A stretch of DNA of 44,924 nucleotides from Microcaldota archaeon (GCA_021801905.1 JAKABJ010000002.1:1-44924); one strand, 5' to 3'. Shown: positions 1 to 8,470, numbered from the stretch's first letter. Notes: generated by a model not told the origin, from the letters alone. A program made the numbers and translations.

Positions 1-55
1 GCTAAGACGGATAGCGTAAACAATAAAAGCCCTCTAACGATCATTTCTACCTAGG

Positions 56-80
56 TTTGCCTGAGTGAAAACTCAGCAAA
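56..80 (+). other. GNRA-capped hairpin in a gene-free stretch
   Basis: Seen directly: TTTG, a one-base bulge, CTGAGT, a GAAA tetraloop, ACTCAG, CAAA. That is ten pairs closed by a GNRA loop. A further short pairing, TGCTC (87-91) with GAGCA (118-122), follows. Bases 1-137 contain no reading frame I can support. The hairpin may belong to a small RNA or to the flank of the neighbouring insertion element. No tRNA T-arm or rRNA signature is present. Confidence 0.35.
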
Positions 81-137
81 ACATCGTGCTCCTATCCTCT
101 ACTGGCGGAGATCGGCTGAGCATGGTCACATCACATA

Positions 138-153
138 GGCTTTGCTAAAAAAC
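138..153 (+). repeat. Insertion-sequence end (solo terminal repeat)
   Basis: The motif GGCTTTGCTAAAAAAC lies just beyond the 3' end of the transposase fragment. It resembles the start of two other copies, at 8471 (GGCTTTGCTAATAAAG) and 29596 (GGCTTTGTTGAAAAAG). Its position matches the outer end of an IS whose transposase is read on the minus strand. The opposite end of this copy is not recognisable. Confidence 0.5.
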
Positions 154-161
154 TATCGTTT

Positions 162-461
162 TTATAGGACTATTTGAGTAAAGGGACTACTTTCTGAGCA
201 GAACAGGTCAACGCTTATGCCAAGCCCATACATTTCACTTATTAGAACTGTCAGATTATATGCTATTAGCTTGCAAAGTAGCTCATTGGTCTGCGCCATC
301 TTTGTCTTGCTCTTTATCATCTCACTAAACTTAGCCTTTATCATACTGAATGTCCTCCCCACATTTGAACGCGGGTGATAATGCCCCATAAATTCTTCTT
401 GATTTAGTGCAAAGTAGTTGTATGTTTTCTTCCATATTGTAGAGCCTAATCTCTTTTCCAT
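162..461 (-). pseudogene. Truncated DDE transposase, C-terminal fragment
   Basis: About 100 codons correspond to the C-terminal part of an IS4/IS5-superfamily DDE transposase. Recognisable pieces are HYHPRSNVGRTFSMIKAKF, which carries the late catalytic-core region, and NELLCKLIAYNLTVLI, a typical tail of archaeal members. Complete members are roughly 300-400 residues, so the N-terminal two thirds with the first catalytic Asp residues is missing. The frame stays open for about 14 codons upstream of the ATG, which is probably internal. An IS end lies 10-25 bases beyond the stop. The element is therefore a dead relic. A second relic sharing the ELLCKLIAYN stretch is at 8471-8680. Confidence 0.75.
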
Positions 462-509
462 CTTCCTGCGCTCCCTCTGTCTAATTTGATAGTCTCCCTC
501 GTAATAATA

Positions 510-556
510 AAACTACAAAAAGGTTAATTAAACTACATAAACTGAATTAAACTACA
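510..556 (+). repeat. Three direct copies of AAACTACA at about 20-base spacing
   Basis: AAACTACA occurs at 510-517, 530-537 and 549-556. The last two are preceded by AATT, giving the longer unit AATTAAACTACA. The array ends about 20 bases before the TATA-like box of the Cgi121-like gene. It could bind a regulator on one face of the helix (two turns apart), or be debris of the adjacent insertion element. Confidence 0.35.
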
Positions 557-571
557 AAGCGTCATGCGGGC

Positions 572-585
572 ATAAAGATAAATAA
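572..585 (+). promoter_or_regulatory. TATA-like promoter of the Cgi121-like gene
   Basis: The A/T-rich box ATAAAGATAAATAA has its centre about 27 bases before the ATG at 606, the usual distance to an archaeal transcription start. It argues for a leaderless mRNA beginning at 606, rather than translation from the earlier ATG at 591. Confidence 0.5.
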
Positions 586-605
586 CCCTTATGATAATTT
601 TCTCT

Positions 606-1079
606 ATGGCAAAATTTAATTTTATAATAAAAGAGGCAAAACTGAAAGTGAGCTTAAATAGCTTGATAAAGCAGTTGGCTACGCTAAACCATTTTAAAAC
701 CGTAATCCAGGTATTTGACCCTGATTGCATCGTAAATCAGAGCCACTTGCTGGGTGCATATATGGATGCGGAGCTCGCTTTCAAGTCAGGCAGCAATATA
801 TCAAAAACTGCGGCTACAGAGATGCTGCTTTTCTTGGCCATGACGAATCAGATAGATGCTGCGATAAAAAAAGCAGGAGCCAAACCGGGCAAAAGCATTA
901 TTGTATTTGCAAACAGCTTTGCGGCGTACAAAAAAATAAAGCCAGTCCTTTGTGATGAAAAGGATTTTGATTCAAGCAAAAGCGAAATGCTATCGAAAGC
1001 CAGGAAGCTTGGGATAAAAATAAGCGGAGATTTGGATGCCTCCATATTTGAGGAAATGGCTGCCTCAAAGCTCGAGTGA
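606..1079 (+). CDS. cgi121: Cgi121-like KEOPS complex subunit
   Basis: The 157-residue product has the hallmarks of the CGI-121/Cgi121 family. An N-terminal alpha/beta half precedes AFKSGSNISKTAATEMLLF, then the LAMTNQIDAAIKKAGAKPG block, where most family members have a Gly-Glu-Arg-Gln-Ile-like sequence. In KEOPS, Cgi121 binds the Bud32 kinase and the tRNA 3' end, supporting N6-threonylcarbamoyl modification of A37 by Kae1. Kae1 and Bud32 are not in this window. The start at 606 is preferred to 591 because of the TATA-box distance. The gene converges with the XPF gene, with 8 bases between stops. Family assignment rests on motif resemblance in a divergent sequence. Confidence 0.65.
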   Translation: MAKFNFIIKEAKLKVSLNSLIKQLATLNHFKTVIQVFDPDCIVNQSHLLGAYMDAELAFKSGSNISKTAATEMLLFLAMTNQIDAAIKKAGAKPGKSIIVFANSFAAYKKIKPVLCDEKDFDSSKSEMLSKARKLGIKISGDLDASIFEEMAASKLE

Positions 1080-1087
1080 CAGCCCCA

Positions 1088-1735
1088 TCATGTTCTGTTC
1101 TCCATGTAAGTTTGATTTATCACGTTATGTATCAAGAATGCCTTTTTTTCGCCTATCTTCTCAACCTTCATAAGCTCATCGAGGCTGGCATTTGCCACAG
1201 ATTTTATATTTCCAAAATGCTTTAGCAAAGACCTGGCAAGTTTTGGCCCTATCCCGGGAAGATTCGCAACTATAAACTCCTGATAGTCAGAAGTGCTGTG
1301 CGCCCTCCTCCCTCCTTTTAGAGAAGGCGCCCGAACGCTGCCATCCTGCTCGTGCTTGGCTATGACTTTTATAAGCTCGTACGTCTCTTTTGGGTTTCTT
1401 GATCTTATTACTTCTATTCCGTTATCTACATAAAGCGCTACAATTGCCCCCATCACAACATTTTCGGCAAGGCCGAAACTCTCAGCATTCCCTTCAATTA
1501 TCATTATCGGATGCTCGTAATTTTCTTTCAGCCTCTTTGCCTGATCAAACAGCCTTCCATTAATCAAAGAACTTTTGAAGTCTGCCACGGTTTTCCTTTC
1601 TATGCATATCCTGTCAGATACAACATAGTCACCAACATCTATCGTCTTTCTTTCGACTAGCATGTTTTCAGCGAGCAGAGAGTTTATCTCAGAGTTCCTT
1701 TCCCTTTCATCAACTATAACCTTTAGAACCTTCAT
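1088..1735 (-). CDS. XPF/ERCC4-type structure-specific endonuclease
   Basis: The 215-residue protein has an N-terminal ERCC4 nuclease domain: VDERE near residue 8, GDYVV at 35-39, and ERKTVADF at 46-53 carrying the ERKxxxD catalytic motif. A C-terminal helix-hairpin-helix pair follows (LPGIGPKLARSLLKHFG, then VEKIGEKKAFLI). This is the short nuclease-plus-HhH architecture without a helicase domain, known from Crenarchaeota, as opposed to the long Hef form. It should dimerise and cut branched or flap DNA, often with PCNA. Its ATG overlaps the stop of the upstream membrane-protein gene by four bases (ATGA), so the two are probably translationally coupled. Confidence 0.9.
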   Translation of the reverse strand: MKVLKVIVDERERNSEINSLLAENMLVERKTIDVGDYVVSDRICIERKTVADFKSSLINGRLFDQAKRLKENYEHPIMIIEGNAESFGLAENVVMGAIVALYVDNGIEVIRSRNPKETYELIKVIAKHEQDGSVRAPSLKGGRRAHSTSDYQEFIVANLPGIGPKLARSLLKHFGNIKSVANASLDELMKVEKIGEKKAFLIHNVINQTYMENRT

Positions 1736-4062
1736 TTACTTTCACTGAATGTTATATTGGAAATTCCTACGCTTCCGGATCCCCTTGTGAGGAAAAGGAG
1801 CGGATTGCCAAGCGGTCCTGAAACCATGTCCGTGCTGAAAGAGTAAGAGGAGAGCTTGCCTGTAATGTTGAAAGTTCCAATTGTGCTAAATCCTCCAGAC
1901 GCTGTTGGTTCATCGATACTAAGCTGTGCAGATCCGCCAACTGCAATTGCAGAGAATCTTGTTGTGGTGTTGATGGCATACGGAACTCCGGAAGATATTT
2001 TCTGTAGTACGCCAGTCGTGTTAGAGTAAGGTGCAAACACGGATACCAATCCTGAGCTTATCGGCTCCCAGAGGTCTACCACGCTTCCGTTTATGAAAGT
2101 GCTGACTGGCTGCCAATCCAGCGTCAATGGATATGCCACATATTGCCTGTATATGGATTGATTTATGGCTTTCAGCGTAGAGAATGCAATTGTACTGTTG
2201 TCTTCATATACAGGTTTTCCGAAAACCTCAGCAGAGTACGCATATAGTTGAGTTAGGTCTGATGCATTCAATGTCTGCTCGTTGAGTACAACAAAAGCCG
2301 TCTCGTAATTATATAATGAAAGGAGCGTTTCTGCAGTGTAGTTTTCATTTACTGGAGATGTATAAGTAAAATTCCCGTTCTCCATGTTGTATACCGCTAC
2401 GGCAAGAGGTATCGAAAATAGAGTAAGTTCCTGAGTTGTGTTTATCCTGCCTCCATATCCTCCAAGTATGGGTTTATGCGACGCTGATGTGTAGAATGAT
2501 GCCTCTCCGGCTGCAAGGTCGGGAAATGGAATATTGTTGTTTATTATGATTGGGAGCTGCAAAATGCTGAATTGGGTTGTGGAATTTGCTATTATTTTGT
2601 AGAAGTTCGGAATTGTTACGTGCGTTGTATTTGCAGCAGCTAGTCCTGGTGTCATAATTCCTGCGCTTTCGATAATAAAGATTACGGAAATGACCCCCAA
2701 TACCCCATATGTAAGAGAATTTCTATTCTTATAATCGATTTTTGATATTTTTTCTATGAGGCTCTTCATTCCAAAAGCAGCCAACATTGCTATTGAGATG
2801 CTGAATACAACGTAGAACCTATCAGCCTCTTGCAGGATGCTGAATCCAGGTATATAATGATAAAGTTGGTATATTCCAGGTATGCCGCTGCTTACGTAAC
2901 CCCCGAATTCTATGAAAGGTCCAAGAGTGAGCCATCCGAATATGAATGCGATTATTATCCATAACCTGGCTTCTTTGTAATTCTTGAATATGCCGTAAAG
3001 GAGCAGTAATATCGCGGCATAACCTATGTATGCAATCCTCTCATTTGGATCTACCGAATATATGCTGCTGTATGCAGAAGAAATTCCTCCTATCAAACCA
3101 TTATACGGGCTTGGCAGTAAGAATGAGAGTATTGGGTCGCTCCATTCTGCATCGTTCTGCAGAGTATTTCTGCTATTTACATTACTAAGCCCGCCTTTAA
3201 CTAAGACCCCATGAATAAGCGGTATGAAGCCCCAAGATCCTATTATGAAAGTTGCTACTACTCCTATCCCCAATGCGGCAATAAACTTTCTTTTTAATAC
3301 AAGCTTTCTGGTTTTTGGATAAATAGCATAGCAGACCAGCACTACAAACAGTAGCACAATTGTCATTATTCCCTGCTCGACGTCACCCATAAACACCGCG
3401 AAGACAAAAGAGAAAGCCATGCCTATAGAGTATATGTATTTTTTATCATCCTTGAGCATCCTTATGAAGAAATAAAGGACAAGAGGCACCCAACCTATAT
3501 CCATCCAATCAAGATGGCCTATCGCAGCTGCAGTATGGTATGCGCTGAATGCAAAAATTATCCCGGCGAAGAATGCGGCATAGTGATTCTTTATGATATA
3601 GTCTGCAAGTATAAACATTCCCATTCCGGTTATTATGAAACCCGTAAAGAAGATCATATTATATGCAAAAGTAAGGCTGATTGCCTGGAATGGAATTGTA
3701 AGTATTGAAGCAAGAGGCGCTGTGGTAAAGTAGGCTATGTTGCTTCCTACAGGCCAAAATAGCAGATATGTGTACCACATGCTTGATGGAGCATGAAGGA
3801 ACGTGTAAGAAATCCACCACATCCCCCATATATTGCTGTATAGATCTCCTCCAATTCCCGGAGCTACAGATGACATGTGAAGGGTAATCGGGTAAAATAT
3901 AATCAGTGCTATTAACAAATAGATGAGCCCTGAAAGCACATGCTTGAGCCTTATTTTATTTTCAGCAATCTCCTTCAAATTACTCAAGCTTGATTTTAAT
4001 TTAGTCTGGTGCTTGGTATTTACTTCCACATTATGCTCTTTAGTCAAGTCTAATTCGCTCAT
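1732..4062 (-). CDS. Large polytopic membrane protein, GT-C glycosyltransferase-like
   Basis: The 776-residue protein has a cytoplasmic Lys-rich N terminus and about a dozen hydrophobic segments between residues 40 and 450. A C-terminal extracytoplasmic domain follows, rich in Asn-X-Ser/Thr sequons. The first large loop contains GGDLYSNIWGMWWISY and a following WPVG, an arrangement typical of GT-C-fold membrane glycosyltransferases and YfhO-like proteins, where an acidic residue in loop 1 is catalytic. A role in S-layer or pilin glycosylation is plausible, but the donor and acceptor cannot be read from sequence. It is transcribed between priS (51-base gap) and the XPF gene (ATGA overlap). A non-enzymatic envelope role remains possible. 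Confidence 0.6.
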   Translation of the reverse strand: MSELDLTKEHNVEVNTKHQTKLKSSLSNLKEIAENKIRLKHVLSGLIYLLIALIIFYPITLHMSSVAPGIGGDLYSNIWGMWWISYTFLHAPSSMWYTYLLFWPVGSNIAYFTTAPLASILTIPFQAISLTFAYNMIFFTGFIITGMGMFILADYIIKNHYAAFFAGIIFAFSAYHTAAAIGHLDWMDIGWVPLVLYFFIRMLKDDKKYIYSIGMAFSFVFAVFMGDVEQGIMTIVLLFVVLVCYAIYPKTRKLVLKRKFIAALGIGVVATFIIGSWGFIPLIHGVLVKGGLSNVNSRNTLQNDAEWSDPILSFLLPSPYNGLIGGISSAYSSIYSVDPNERIAYIGYAAILLLLYGIFKNYKEARLWIIIAFIFGWLTLGPFIEFGGYVSSGIPGIYQLYHYIPGFSILQEADRFYVVFSISIAMLAAFGMKSLIEKISKIDYKNRNSLTYGVLGVISVIFIIESAGIMTPGLAAANTTHVTIPNFYKIIANSTTQFSILQLPIIINNNIPFPDLAAGEASFYTSASHKPILGGYGGRINTTQELTLFSIPLAVAVYNMENGNFTYTSPVNENYTAETLLSLYNYETAFVVLNEQTLNASDLTQLYAYSAEVFGKPVYEDNSTIAFSTLKAINQSIYRQYVAYPLTLDWQPVSTFINGSVVDLWEPISSGLVSVFAPYSNTTGVLQKISSGVPYAINTTTRFSAIAVGGSAQLSIDEPTASGGFSTIGTFNITGKLSSYSFSTDMVSGPLGNPLLFLTRGSGSVGISNITFSESK

Positions 4063-4113
4063 CTGATGCCCCCATTATATTTAAGCTTTGACAATCATTA
4101 ATAAAAAGATGCC

Positions 4114-5262
4114 TCAAATTGCCAATTTCGCAAATCTTTTTAGTATAAGGTATACTGCGGCATATGAAGGCAGCTCCACCCTCTTCTTTGAGTATGGTCC
4201 ATATTCATTTCCCATAATTGTAAGTTTATACGGAAATTCTGCCTCTACAAAAATTTCCCCTTTATTAAATACGACAGCTGATCTCATAGGGTCGAACTTT
4301 TCCAGTTCGGATATTGAACCTATAATTTTGCCTACTAATCCCGTGTCTCCATGCAAGGTCTCTGGCATGCGTATCAGATGGTGAATGTCTTTTGTCACAT
4401 TCTTGTCTATTGCGCAGCCCAAACTCTGCGATATTTTTAAAGCTACAGCTTTCCAGAATTCATCCTTTTTAGGTATGGCCATCTTGTCCCAGTTTCCGTT
4501 GCTTATCCCAAATATTACATCGGCTTTTTTGGCATCCAACGCCTTTGCAATTTTTCTTTCGATTCCGATAGCCATAAGCGCATCTACCCCTCCATTGATG
4601 TTTTTTATAACTTCACCGGCAATCTTGCCCCCCCATCCAGGATCAGATGGTTTTGGCCCTGAGAGTTTTACAACCTTTTTCCCTATTGAGGGAAAAAATC
4701 TGTCAGGATCTATTTTCTTGCCAGATATGTAATCTGTTATTGCCTCTCTGCTCTTTGATTTTAACTGGTAAATAGGATCGCAGTTTACATGAACATGGTA
4801 TCCCCTGTTTCCGCTGAAGTTTATGGATATTTCATTGGATGAAAAACCAAAATCGGGAATTAAGAAGTCCTCAATGAGCTTGATGGTCTCCAGTTTTACT
4901 TTATCTAAGCAGTTGCCGCACACCCATGCTTTTGAATGCTGCTTCTGGCAATCCAAATGCAGGTCTCCAGCATCAAGATCGAATACAAGCTCTGCTCCAA
5001 GCCAGCCTTTTCTCTCCATAGGCCTGGCTGCAGGGGCCTGATAGAATGCAGGGGAATAGGATATGAAAGCGGGAGCATTTTCCACAAGATATTTTTTCAA
5101 CAATGCTGAGTTGCTGAAAGAGTAATGTCTAAAAGAGATCTTCTTCTCGAAATCGCCAAACCCGAACTCCCTCTCTTTAAGATGAGAGTCTTTGATATCG
5201 ATACGCTCATAATAATCCCTAAAAAGAGATGTTACCATGGCCTTTGCAGCATCGTCAAGCAT
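4114..5262 (-). CDS. priS: DNA primase small (catalytic) subunit PriS
   Basis: The 382-residue protein is the archaeo-eukaryotic primase catalytic subunit, making primers for replication together with PriL, which is not in this window. Visible motifs, numbered from this start: ELVFDLDAGDL with the metal-binding DxD at about 95-97; a Cys/His cluster (C105, H109, C115, C118) for the structural zinc; and FSGNRGYHVHV at 149-159, which forms the nucleotide site. The start MLDDAAKAM is chosen because a TATA-like box (CATATTTATTG on this strand) lies about 37 bases upstream. The open frame extends 18 codons further but would include the promoter. It heads a run with the membrane-protein and XPF genes. 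Confidence 0.93.
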   Translation of the reverse strand: MLDDAAKAMVTSLFRDYYERIDIKDSHLKEREFGFGDFEKKISFRHYSFSNSALLKKYLVENAPAFISYSPAFYQAPAARPMERKGWLGAELVFDLDAGDLHLDCQKQHSKAWVCGNCLDKVKLETIKLIEDFLIPDFGFSSNEISINFSGNRGYHVHVNCDPIYQLKSKSREAITDYISGKKIDPDRFFPSIGKKVVKLSGPKPSDPGWGGKIAGEVIKNINGGVDALMAIGIERKIAKALDAKKADVIFGISNGNWDKMAIPKKDEFWKAVALKISQSLGCAIDKNVTKDIHHLIRMPETLHGDTGLVGKIIGSISELEKFDPMRSAVVFNKGEIFVEAEFPYKLTIMGNEYGPYSKKRVELPSYAAVYLILKRFAKLAI

Positions 5263-5384
5263 TGAACCAAAGATATATGCACTGCAAACAATAAATATGC
5301 AATCGGTGAGCCTCAATGCATACTTATTACGTCACGCATCAAAGCATACTTCGTTATATTTAAGCATACAAATCAATTAATCCT

Positions 5385-5975
5385 ATGCACAAAAGGATTT
5401 CAATGCAGAGCGATAAAAAAGAAAAAAGGCCTTTGCCTAAGGCAATGCTGGATTTTGATGGAGTGACAATAGATGACATAACTCCTCATATAAATAAAAG
5501 GTTTCCTAACTCTGATAAAGGTTTTGCAAGGCCCTACACGGAATTGCTGTTTAATTTGCTAAGGCCGTTTAAGAATGCTGGTGCAAGACTTATTACCCCA
5601 CATGAGATACGCTTAGAAAAAAATGCAACAGAATTCATGCGAACTAGAACACCCAGCGATTTGATATTGTGTACGTCAAACACTATTTTAGAAAAAGCTA
5701 AGCTTAAACTCGCGCTCGAAAAGGAGGGTGTGCATGGAATAAGCATACACACTGTACCCAATAAGAATAAGATAGAGATAGCGAAGATGGAAGGTGCTAC
5801 GCTTGTAGAAGACGACCCTTTTGTTGCGATTGAGGCAGCTAGAAAAGGGGTCAGAGTCATACTTTTTGAAAGAAAGTACAATAAAAGCATTGGAAAGCTA
5901 TTGCCGCACATAAACAGAATGATCTCCAATGCAAATAGCTGGGATGCTGTAGCAAAAATTCTCAGCGAAAGTTAG
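5385..5975 (+). CDS. HAD-superfamily hydrolase (phosphatase-like)
   Basis: The 196-residue protein has HAD motif I as LDFDGVTIDD (nucleophile Asp plus +2 Asp) near residue 22. A motif II candidate is at LCTSNT (residues 94-99), a Lys-containing segment (NKNKIEIAK) follows, and motif IV is VEDDP near residue 141. The small cap insertion after motif I resembles 5'-nucleotidase-like or haloacid-dehalogenase subclasses, but the substrate cannot be read. A TATA-like box (TATATTTAAG) about 30 bases before the ATG at 5385 supports this start, although MQSDKK five codons later is possible. It is divergent from priS. Confidence 0.7.
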   Translation: MHKRISMQSDKKEKRPLPKAMLDFDGVTIDDITPHINKRFPNSDKGFARPYTELLFNLLRPFKNAGARLITPHEIRLEKNATEFMRTRTPSDLILCTSNTILEKAKLKLALEKEGVHGISIHTVPNKNKIEIAKMEGATLVEDDPFVAIEAARKGVRVILFERKYNKSIGKLLPHINRMISNANSWDAVAKILSES

Positions 5976-6037
5976 GGAGAGCAGGCTTTCATTTCTTATA
6001 CCGCACATAATAAAAATGCTCTTTGCCAAAGGAGAGT

Positions 6038-6406
6038 ATGCCAAGCTCAACTGATGAAATAAAGCAGGTAATAATACTAAGAGCAGACTTGGATATGGGT
6101 AAAGGCAAGCTTGTAGCGCAAGGCTGCCATGCTTCCCTTCTCTCATTTATCGAGACTGAGAAAATTGACAAAGAGATAGCTGAAGAATGGATAAATGCAG
6201 GACAGAAGAAAATCGTATTGAAGCTTTCTGGCGAAGAGTCTCTAAAAAAACTATATGATGCATTTAGGTTCAAGAAAGTGCCGTGCTCTCTGGTGAATGA
6301 TGCAGGGCTTACTCAACTGCCTCCTGGAACTATTACGGCTCTGGGGATAGGCCCTTGGAAGAGCGCAGATATTGATATATTTACCAGCAAACTTAAATTA
6401 TATTAG
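6038..6406 (+). CDS. pth2: Peptidyl-tRNA hydrolase, archaeal/eukaryotic type (Pth2)
   Basis: The 122-residue product recycles peptidyl-tRNA released prematurely from ribosomes. Family signatures are IKQVIILRADLDMGKGKLVAQ at the N terminus, the QGCHASL block, KIVLKLSGEESL in the middle, and VNDAGLTQLPPGTITALGIGP at the C terminus. This is the usual full length. A TATA-like stretch (CACATAATAAAAA) about 25-30 bases upstream suggests a leaderless start at the ATG at 6038. The earlier in-frame TTG at 6023 is less likely. It converges with ilvE. Confidence 0.95.
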   Translation: MPSSTDEIKQVIILRADLDMGKGKLVAQGCHASLLSFIETEKIDKEIAEEWINAGQKKIVLKLSGEESLKKLYDAFRFKKVPCSLVNDAGLTQLPPGTITALGIGPWKSADIDIFTSKLKLY

Positions 6407-6432
6407 CCTCTGTTTCAAATCCTAGATAAAAA

Positions 6433-6448
6433 TATGGCTGAAGCCATA
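6433..6448. terminator. Small inverted repeat between convergent genes
   Basis: TATGGCT-GA-AGCCATA forms a compact perfect palindrome 26 bases after the pth2 stop and 37 bases before the ilvE stop. Its place between convergent genes suggests a transcript end or insulator. It lacks a strong T tract, so this role is tentative. Confidence 0.3.
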
Positions 6449-6484
6449 GTATATGGGTTATCTTGCAGCATTCTCGTCCATAAT

Positions 6485-7426
6485 TCATTTGACATATGTG
6501 AGCCAGTCTACAAACTCCTCGTTCTTTCCTGTAACTATCCTCTTATAGCTGTCCGCAATCAGCTTTGTTATCGGCCCAGGCTTTCCGTTTCCTATGTTTA
6601 TCCCATCTATATTTACTACTGGCGTGATTTCTGCTGCAGTTCCGCAGAGAAATACCTCATCCGCAGAATAGAGCTCTTCTTTGTGCGTTTCCCTTTCCTC
6701 AACAACTATTCCTATGCTTTCTGAAATCTTTATTGAAGTGTCTCTTGTTACTCCTATAAGTATGTCTGCGCTCGCATTCGGAGTTATAATCCTTCCTCCT
6801 TTCACAATGAAGATATTGTCAGCTGCTCCTTCGGCAACATATCCATTGTAGGAGAGCAATATTGTCTCGTCAAAACCAGATGCCTTTGCTTCGTTGTTGG
6901 CGATTATTGAATTTATGTAATTTCCTGAGGCTTTCGCCTCGACAGGCAGTATGCTTGAATTTATTCTTCTCCATGATGATACTTTGCAGCGTATCCCTTT
7001 GGCGGTTCCGACCCCGTAGTAGTCTTCAAAAGGCACAGCTGCTATGAATATGCTTGTCTCTTTTCCGTATGTTGCCAATCCTATCTTATCCGAATTATAG
7101 AAAACAAAAGGCCTTATGTAGCAGGATTTCAAACCGTTTGCCTTTACAACCTGGACAACAGCTTTCTCGAGCTCTTTCTGAGTATATTTTGGCTGTATAG
7201 AATATATTTTCATGCTCCTCATGAACCTGGCGATATGATCAGAGAGCCTAAAGATTGCAGTGCCATTTTCTGCTTCATATGCTCTTATGCCTTCAAATAT
7301 TCCGCTTCCATACTGGAGAGAATGGGTAAGTATGGGCACTTTTGCATTGCTGTATTTGGTTATCTTGCCATCAAGCCATACTTTTAAATTGAGATTGTGA
7401 TATGCAGAAGTATTTTTTTCTACCAT
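6485..7426 (-). CDS. ilvE: Branched-chain amino acid aminotransferase
   Basis: The 313-residue protein is a fold-type IV PLP aminotransferase interconverting Leu, Ile or Val with their 2-oxo acids. It begins with KVWLDGKI and the HSLQYGSGIFEGIRAY block. The PLP lysine is in LPVEAKASGNYINS, and the family motif GYVAEGAADNIF and the late phosphate-loop GVTRDTSI are present. The long open frame upstream of ATG 7426 has no family similarity and runs over the divergent gene's promoter, so translation starts at MVEKNTS. No other branched-chain pathway gene is in the window; it may serve salvage or catabolism. Confidence 0.93.
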   Translation of the reverse strand: MVEKNTSAYHNLNLKVWLDGKITKYSNAKVPILTHSLQYGSGIFEGIRAYEAENGTAIFRLSDHIARFMRSMKIYSIQPKYTQKELEKAVVQVVKANGLKSCYIRPFVFYNSDKIGLATYGKETSIFIAAVPFEDYYGVGTAKGIRCKVSSWRRINSSILPVEAKASGNYINSIIANNEAKASGFDETILLSYNGYVAEGAADNIFIVKGGRIITPNASADILIGVTRDTSIKISESIGIVVEERETHKEELYSADEVFLCGTAAEITPVVNIDGINIGNGKPGPITKLIADSYKRIVTGKNEEFVDWLTYVK

Positions 7427-7483
7427 GATACCATAAATGCCTTCTCTCGCAAGATTAATAATATTATTAGGATAAATAAAGGC

Positions 7484-7798
7484 ATGCCTAACAAGAAAAG
7501 AATTACCAGAAGCATGCTTATTGAAAAGGGATTGACGGGATTTCAGGTTGACGTCCTCATTGCTACAATGAAGATACCGAAGGGGCAGACAAGATCGTAT
7601 AGGGAAATTGCGATAATGGCAGGCCACCCCAAGGCATACAGGGCTGTTGGAACTACTATGAAAAAGAACCCGTTTGCACCGATAATACCATGCCATAGGG
7701 TAATAAAAAGCAATGGCAAAGTGGGAAATTATTCAAGCGGAGGTCCGAAGAAAAAGATGGAGATGCTGATGAAAGAGAAGGCAATGGCTAAACCTTAA
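7484..7798 (+). CDS. ogt: O6-alkylguanine-DNA alkyltransferase, single-domain
   Basis: The 104-residue protein corresponds to the C-terminal DNA-binding and catalytic domain of MGMT. It has a winged helix with GQTRSYREIA and an arginine-finger-like segment (YRAVGTTMKKNP). The active-site sequence IIPCHRVI has the acceptor Cys, and KVGNYSSGGPKKK follows. The Cys distinguishes it from alkyltransferase-like proteins, which carry Trp there, so it should be a suicide repair enzyme. The usual N-terminal ribonuclease-like domain is absent. The ATG at 7484 fits the family; the frame upstream overlaps the ilvE promoter region. It is divergent from ilvE, with 57 bases between starts. Confidence 0.93.
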   Translation: MPNKKRITRSMLIEKGLTGFQVDVLIATMKIPKGQTRSYREIAIMAGHPKAYRAVGTTMKKNPFAPIIPCHRVIKSNGKVGNYSSGGPKKKMEMLMKEKAMAKP

Positions 7799-7857
7799 AC
7801 AGATATCAAAAATCTTGCACAGAATAGAGAATCGTATCTAAAAGCTAATAATTATAA

Positions 7858-7886
7858 GATGCAGGGAATTACCCTGCATCTGTTTT
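7858..7886. terminator. Hairpin terminator between convergent genes
   Basis: GATGCAGGG (7858-7866) and CCCTGCATC (7872-7880) form a perfect 9-bp stem with an AATTA loop, followed by TGTTTT. It sits midway between the stops of the alkyltransferase gene and the winged-helix gene, so it can end both transcripts. Confidence 0.6.
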
Positions 7887-7899
7887 CCACCTGTGGCAG

Positions 7900-8253
7900 T
7901 CATTCTGTTACCCTGATCCTGTACATATTTTCGATTACTTCTGCAGAATCCCTTGCGAAATAATTCATTATCTCGCTCTTGCTCTTCTCAACCAAGTGCA
8001 GCCGCTCTATTCCTTCTTTAGTAAGCTCAAGGCTTATTCCTGGCTCTTCGCGAGTTGCAAAATGCAGGATCTTCTTATCTTTTAGCCTTTTGAGCAAGTA
8101 CCACACAGAGCTTCTTGATATGCTATAGCTATCGCTCATGTATTGAACGAAGCTTGATGCACTGCCAATGCTATCCGACCCGATCTCTATCATTATCAGC
8201 TGCTCTTTTAAAGTAAGCAAAGAGTCAAGGCATAGCCTAACATTAGATTCCAT
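7900..8253 (-). CDS. Winged-helix transcriptional regulator (PadR/MarR-like)
   Basis: The 117-residue protein has a helix-rich N terminus, then a recognition-helix segment (YSISRSSVWYLLKRLKDKKIL) and a wing (HFATREEPGISLELTKEGIERL). A C-terminal helix follows that could dimerise. This layout is typical of PadR/MarR/HxlR-like archaeal regulators. The ligand and target are unknown. The start MESNVRL is chosen because a TTTAAATTT box lies about 30 bases upstream. The earlier in-frame ATG would fall inside that spacing. It may autoregulate. It stands alone, next to IS debris. Confidence 0.7.
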   Translation of the reverse strand: MESNVRLCLDSLLTLKEQLIMIEIGSDSIGSASSFVQYMSDSYSISRSSVWYLLKRLKDKKILHFATREEPGISLELTKEGIERLHLVEKSKSEIMNYFARDSAEVIENMYRIRVTE

Positions 8254-8470
8254 TTGGACCACACAAAACACCAGAGAAATTTAAAAGAGTTTTATGCATC
8301 CAAACGGAGGTGTGGTGTATTAATATCGCACTTGGCTATAGCGCTTGCGCTGCACATGTCTACAAAGGAGAAGTACCATCTTTGCAGCGTTTGCATTTCC
8401 ATCTACACCATTTCCGTTTATTTACATATCCCAACATGCAAAATAGTTATTTAAGCCTTTTGTATAGTTG

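Noticed and set aside
3026-3214. Small plus-strand frame inside the membrane-protein gene
   Set aside because: It is an antisense shadow of a long, well-supported coding sequence with no promoter or domain. The same applies to the other short frames opposite real genes.
6485-7696. N-terminally extended IlvE
   Set aside because: The 90 extra codons have no family similarity and cover the divergent alkyltransferase start and promoters.
7484-7798. Alkyltransferase-like (ATL) protein
   Set aside because: The active site is PCHRV with Cys, not PWHRV, so it should be a true alkyltransferase.
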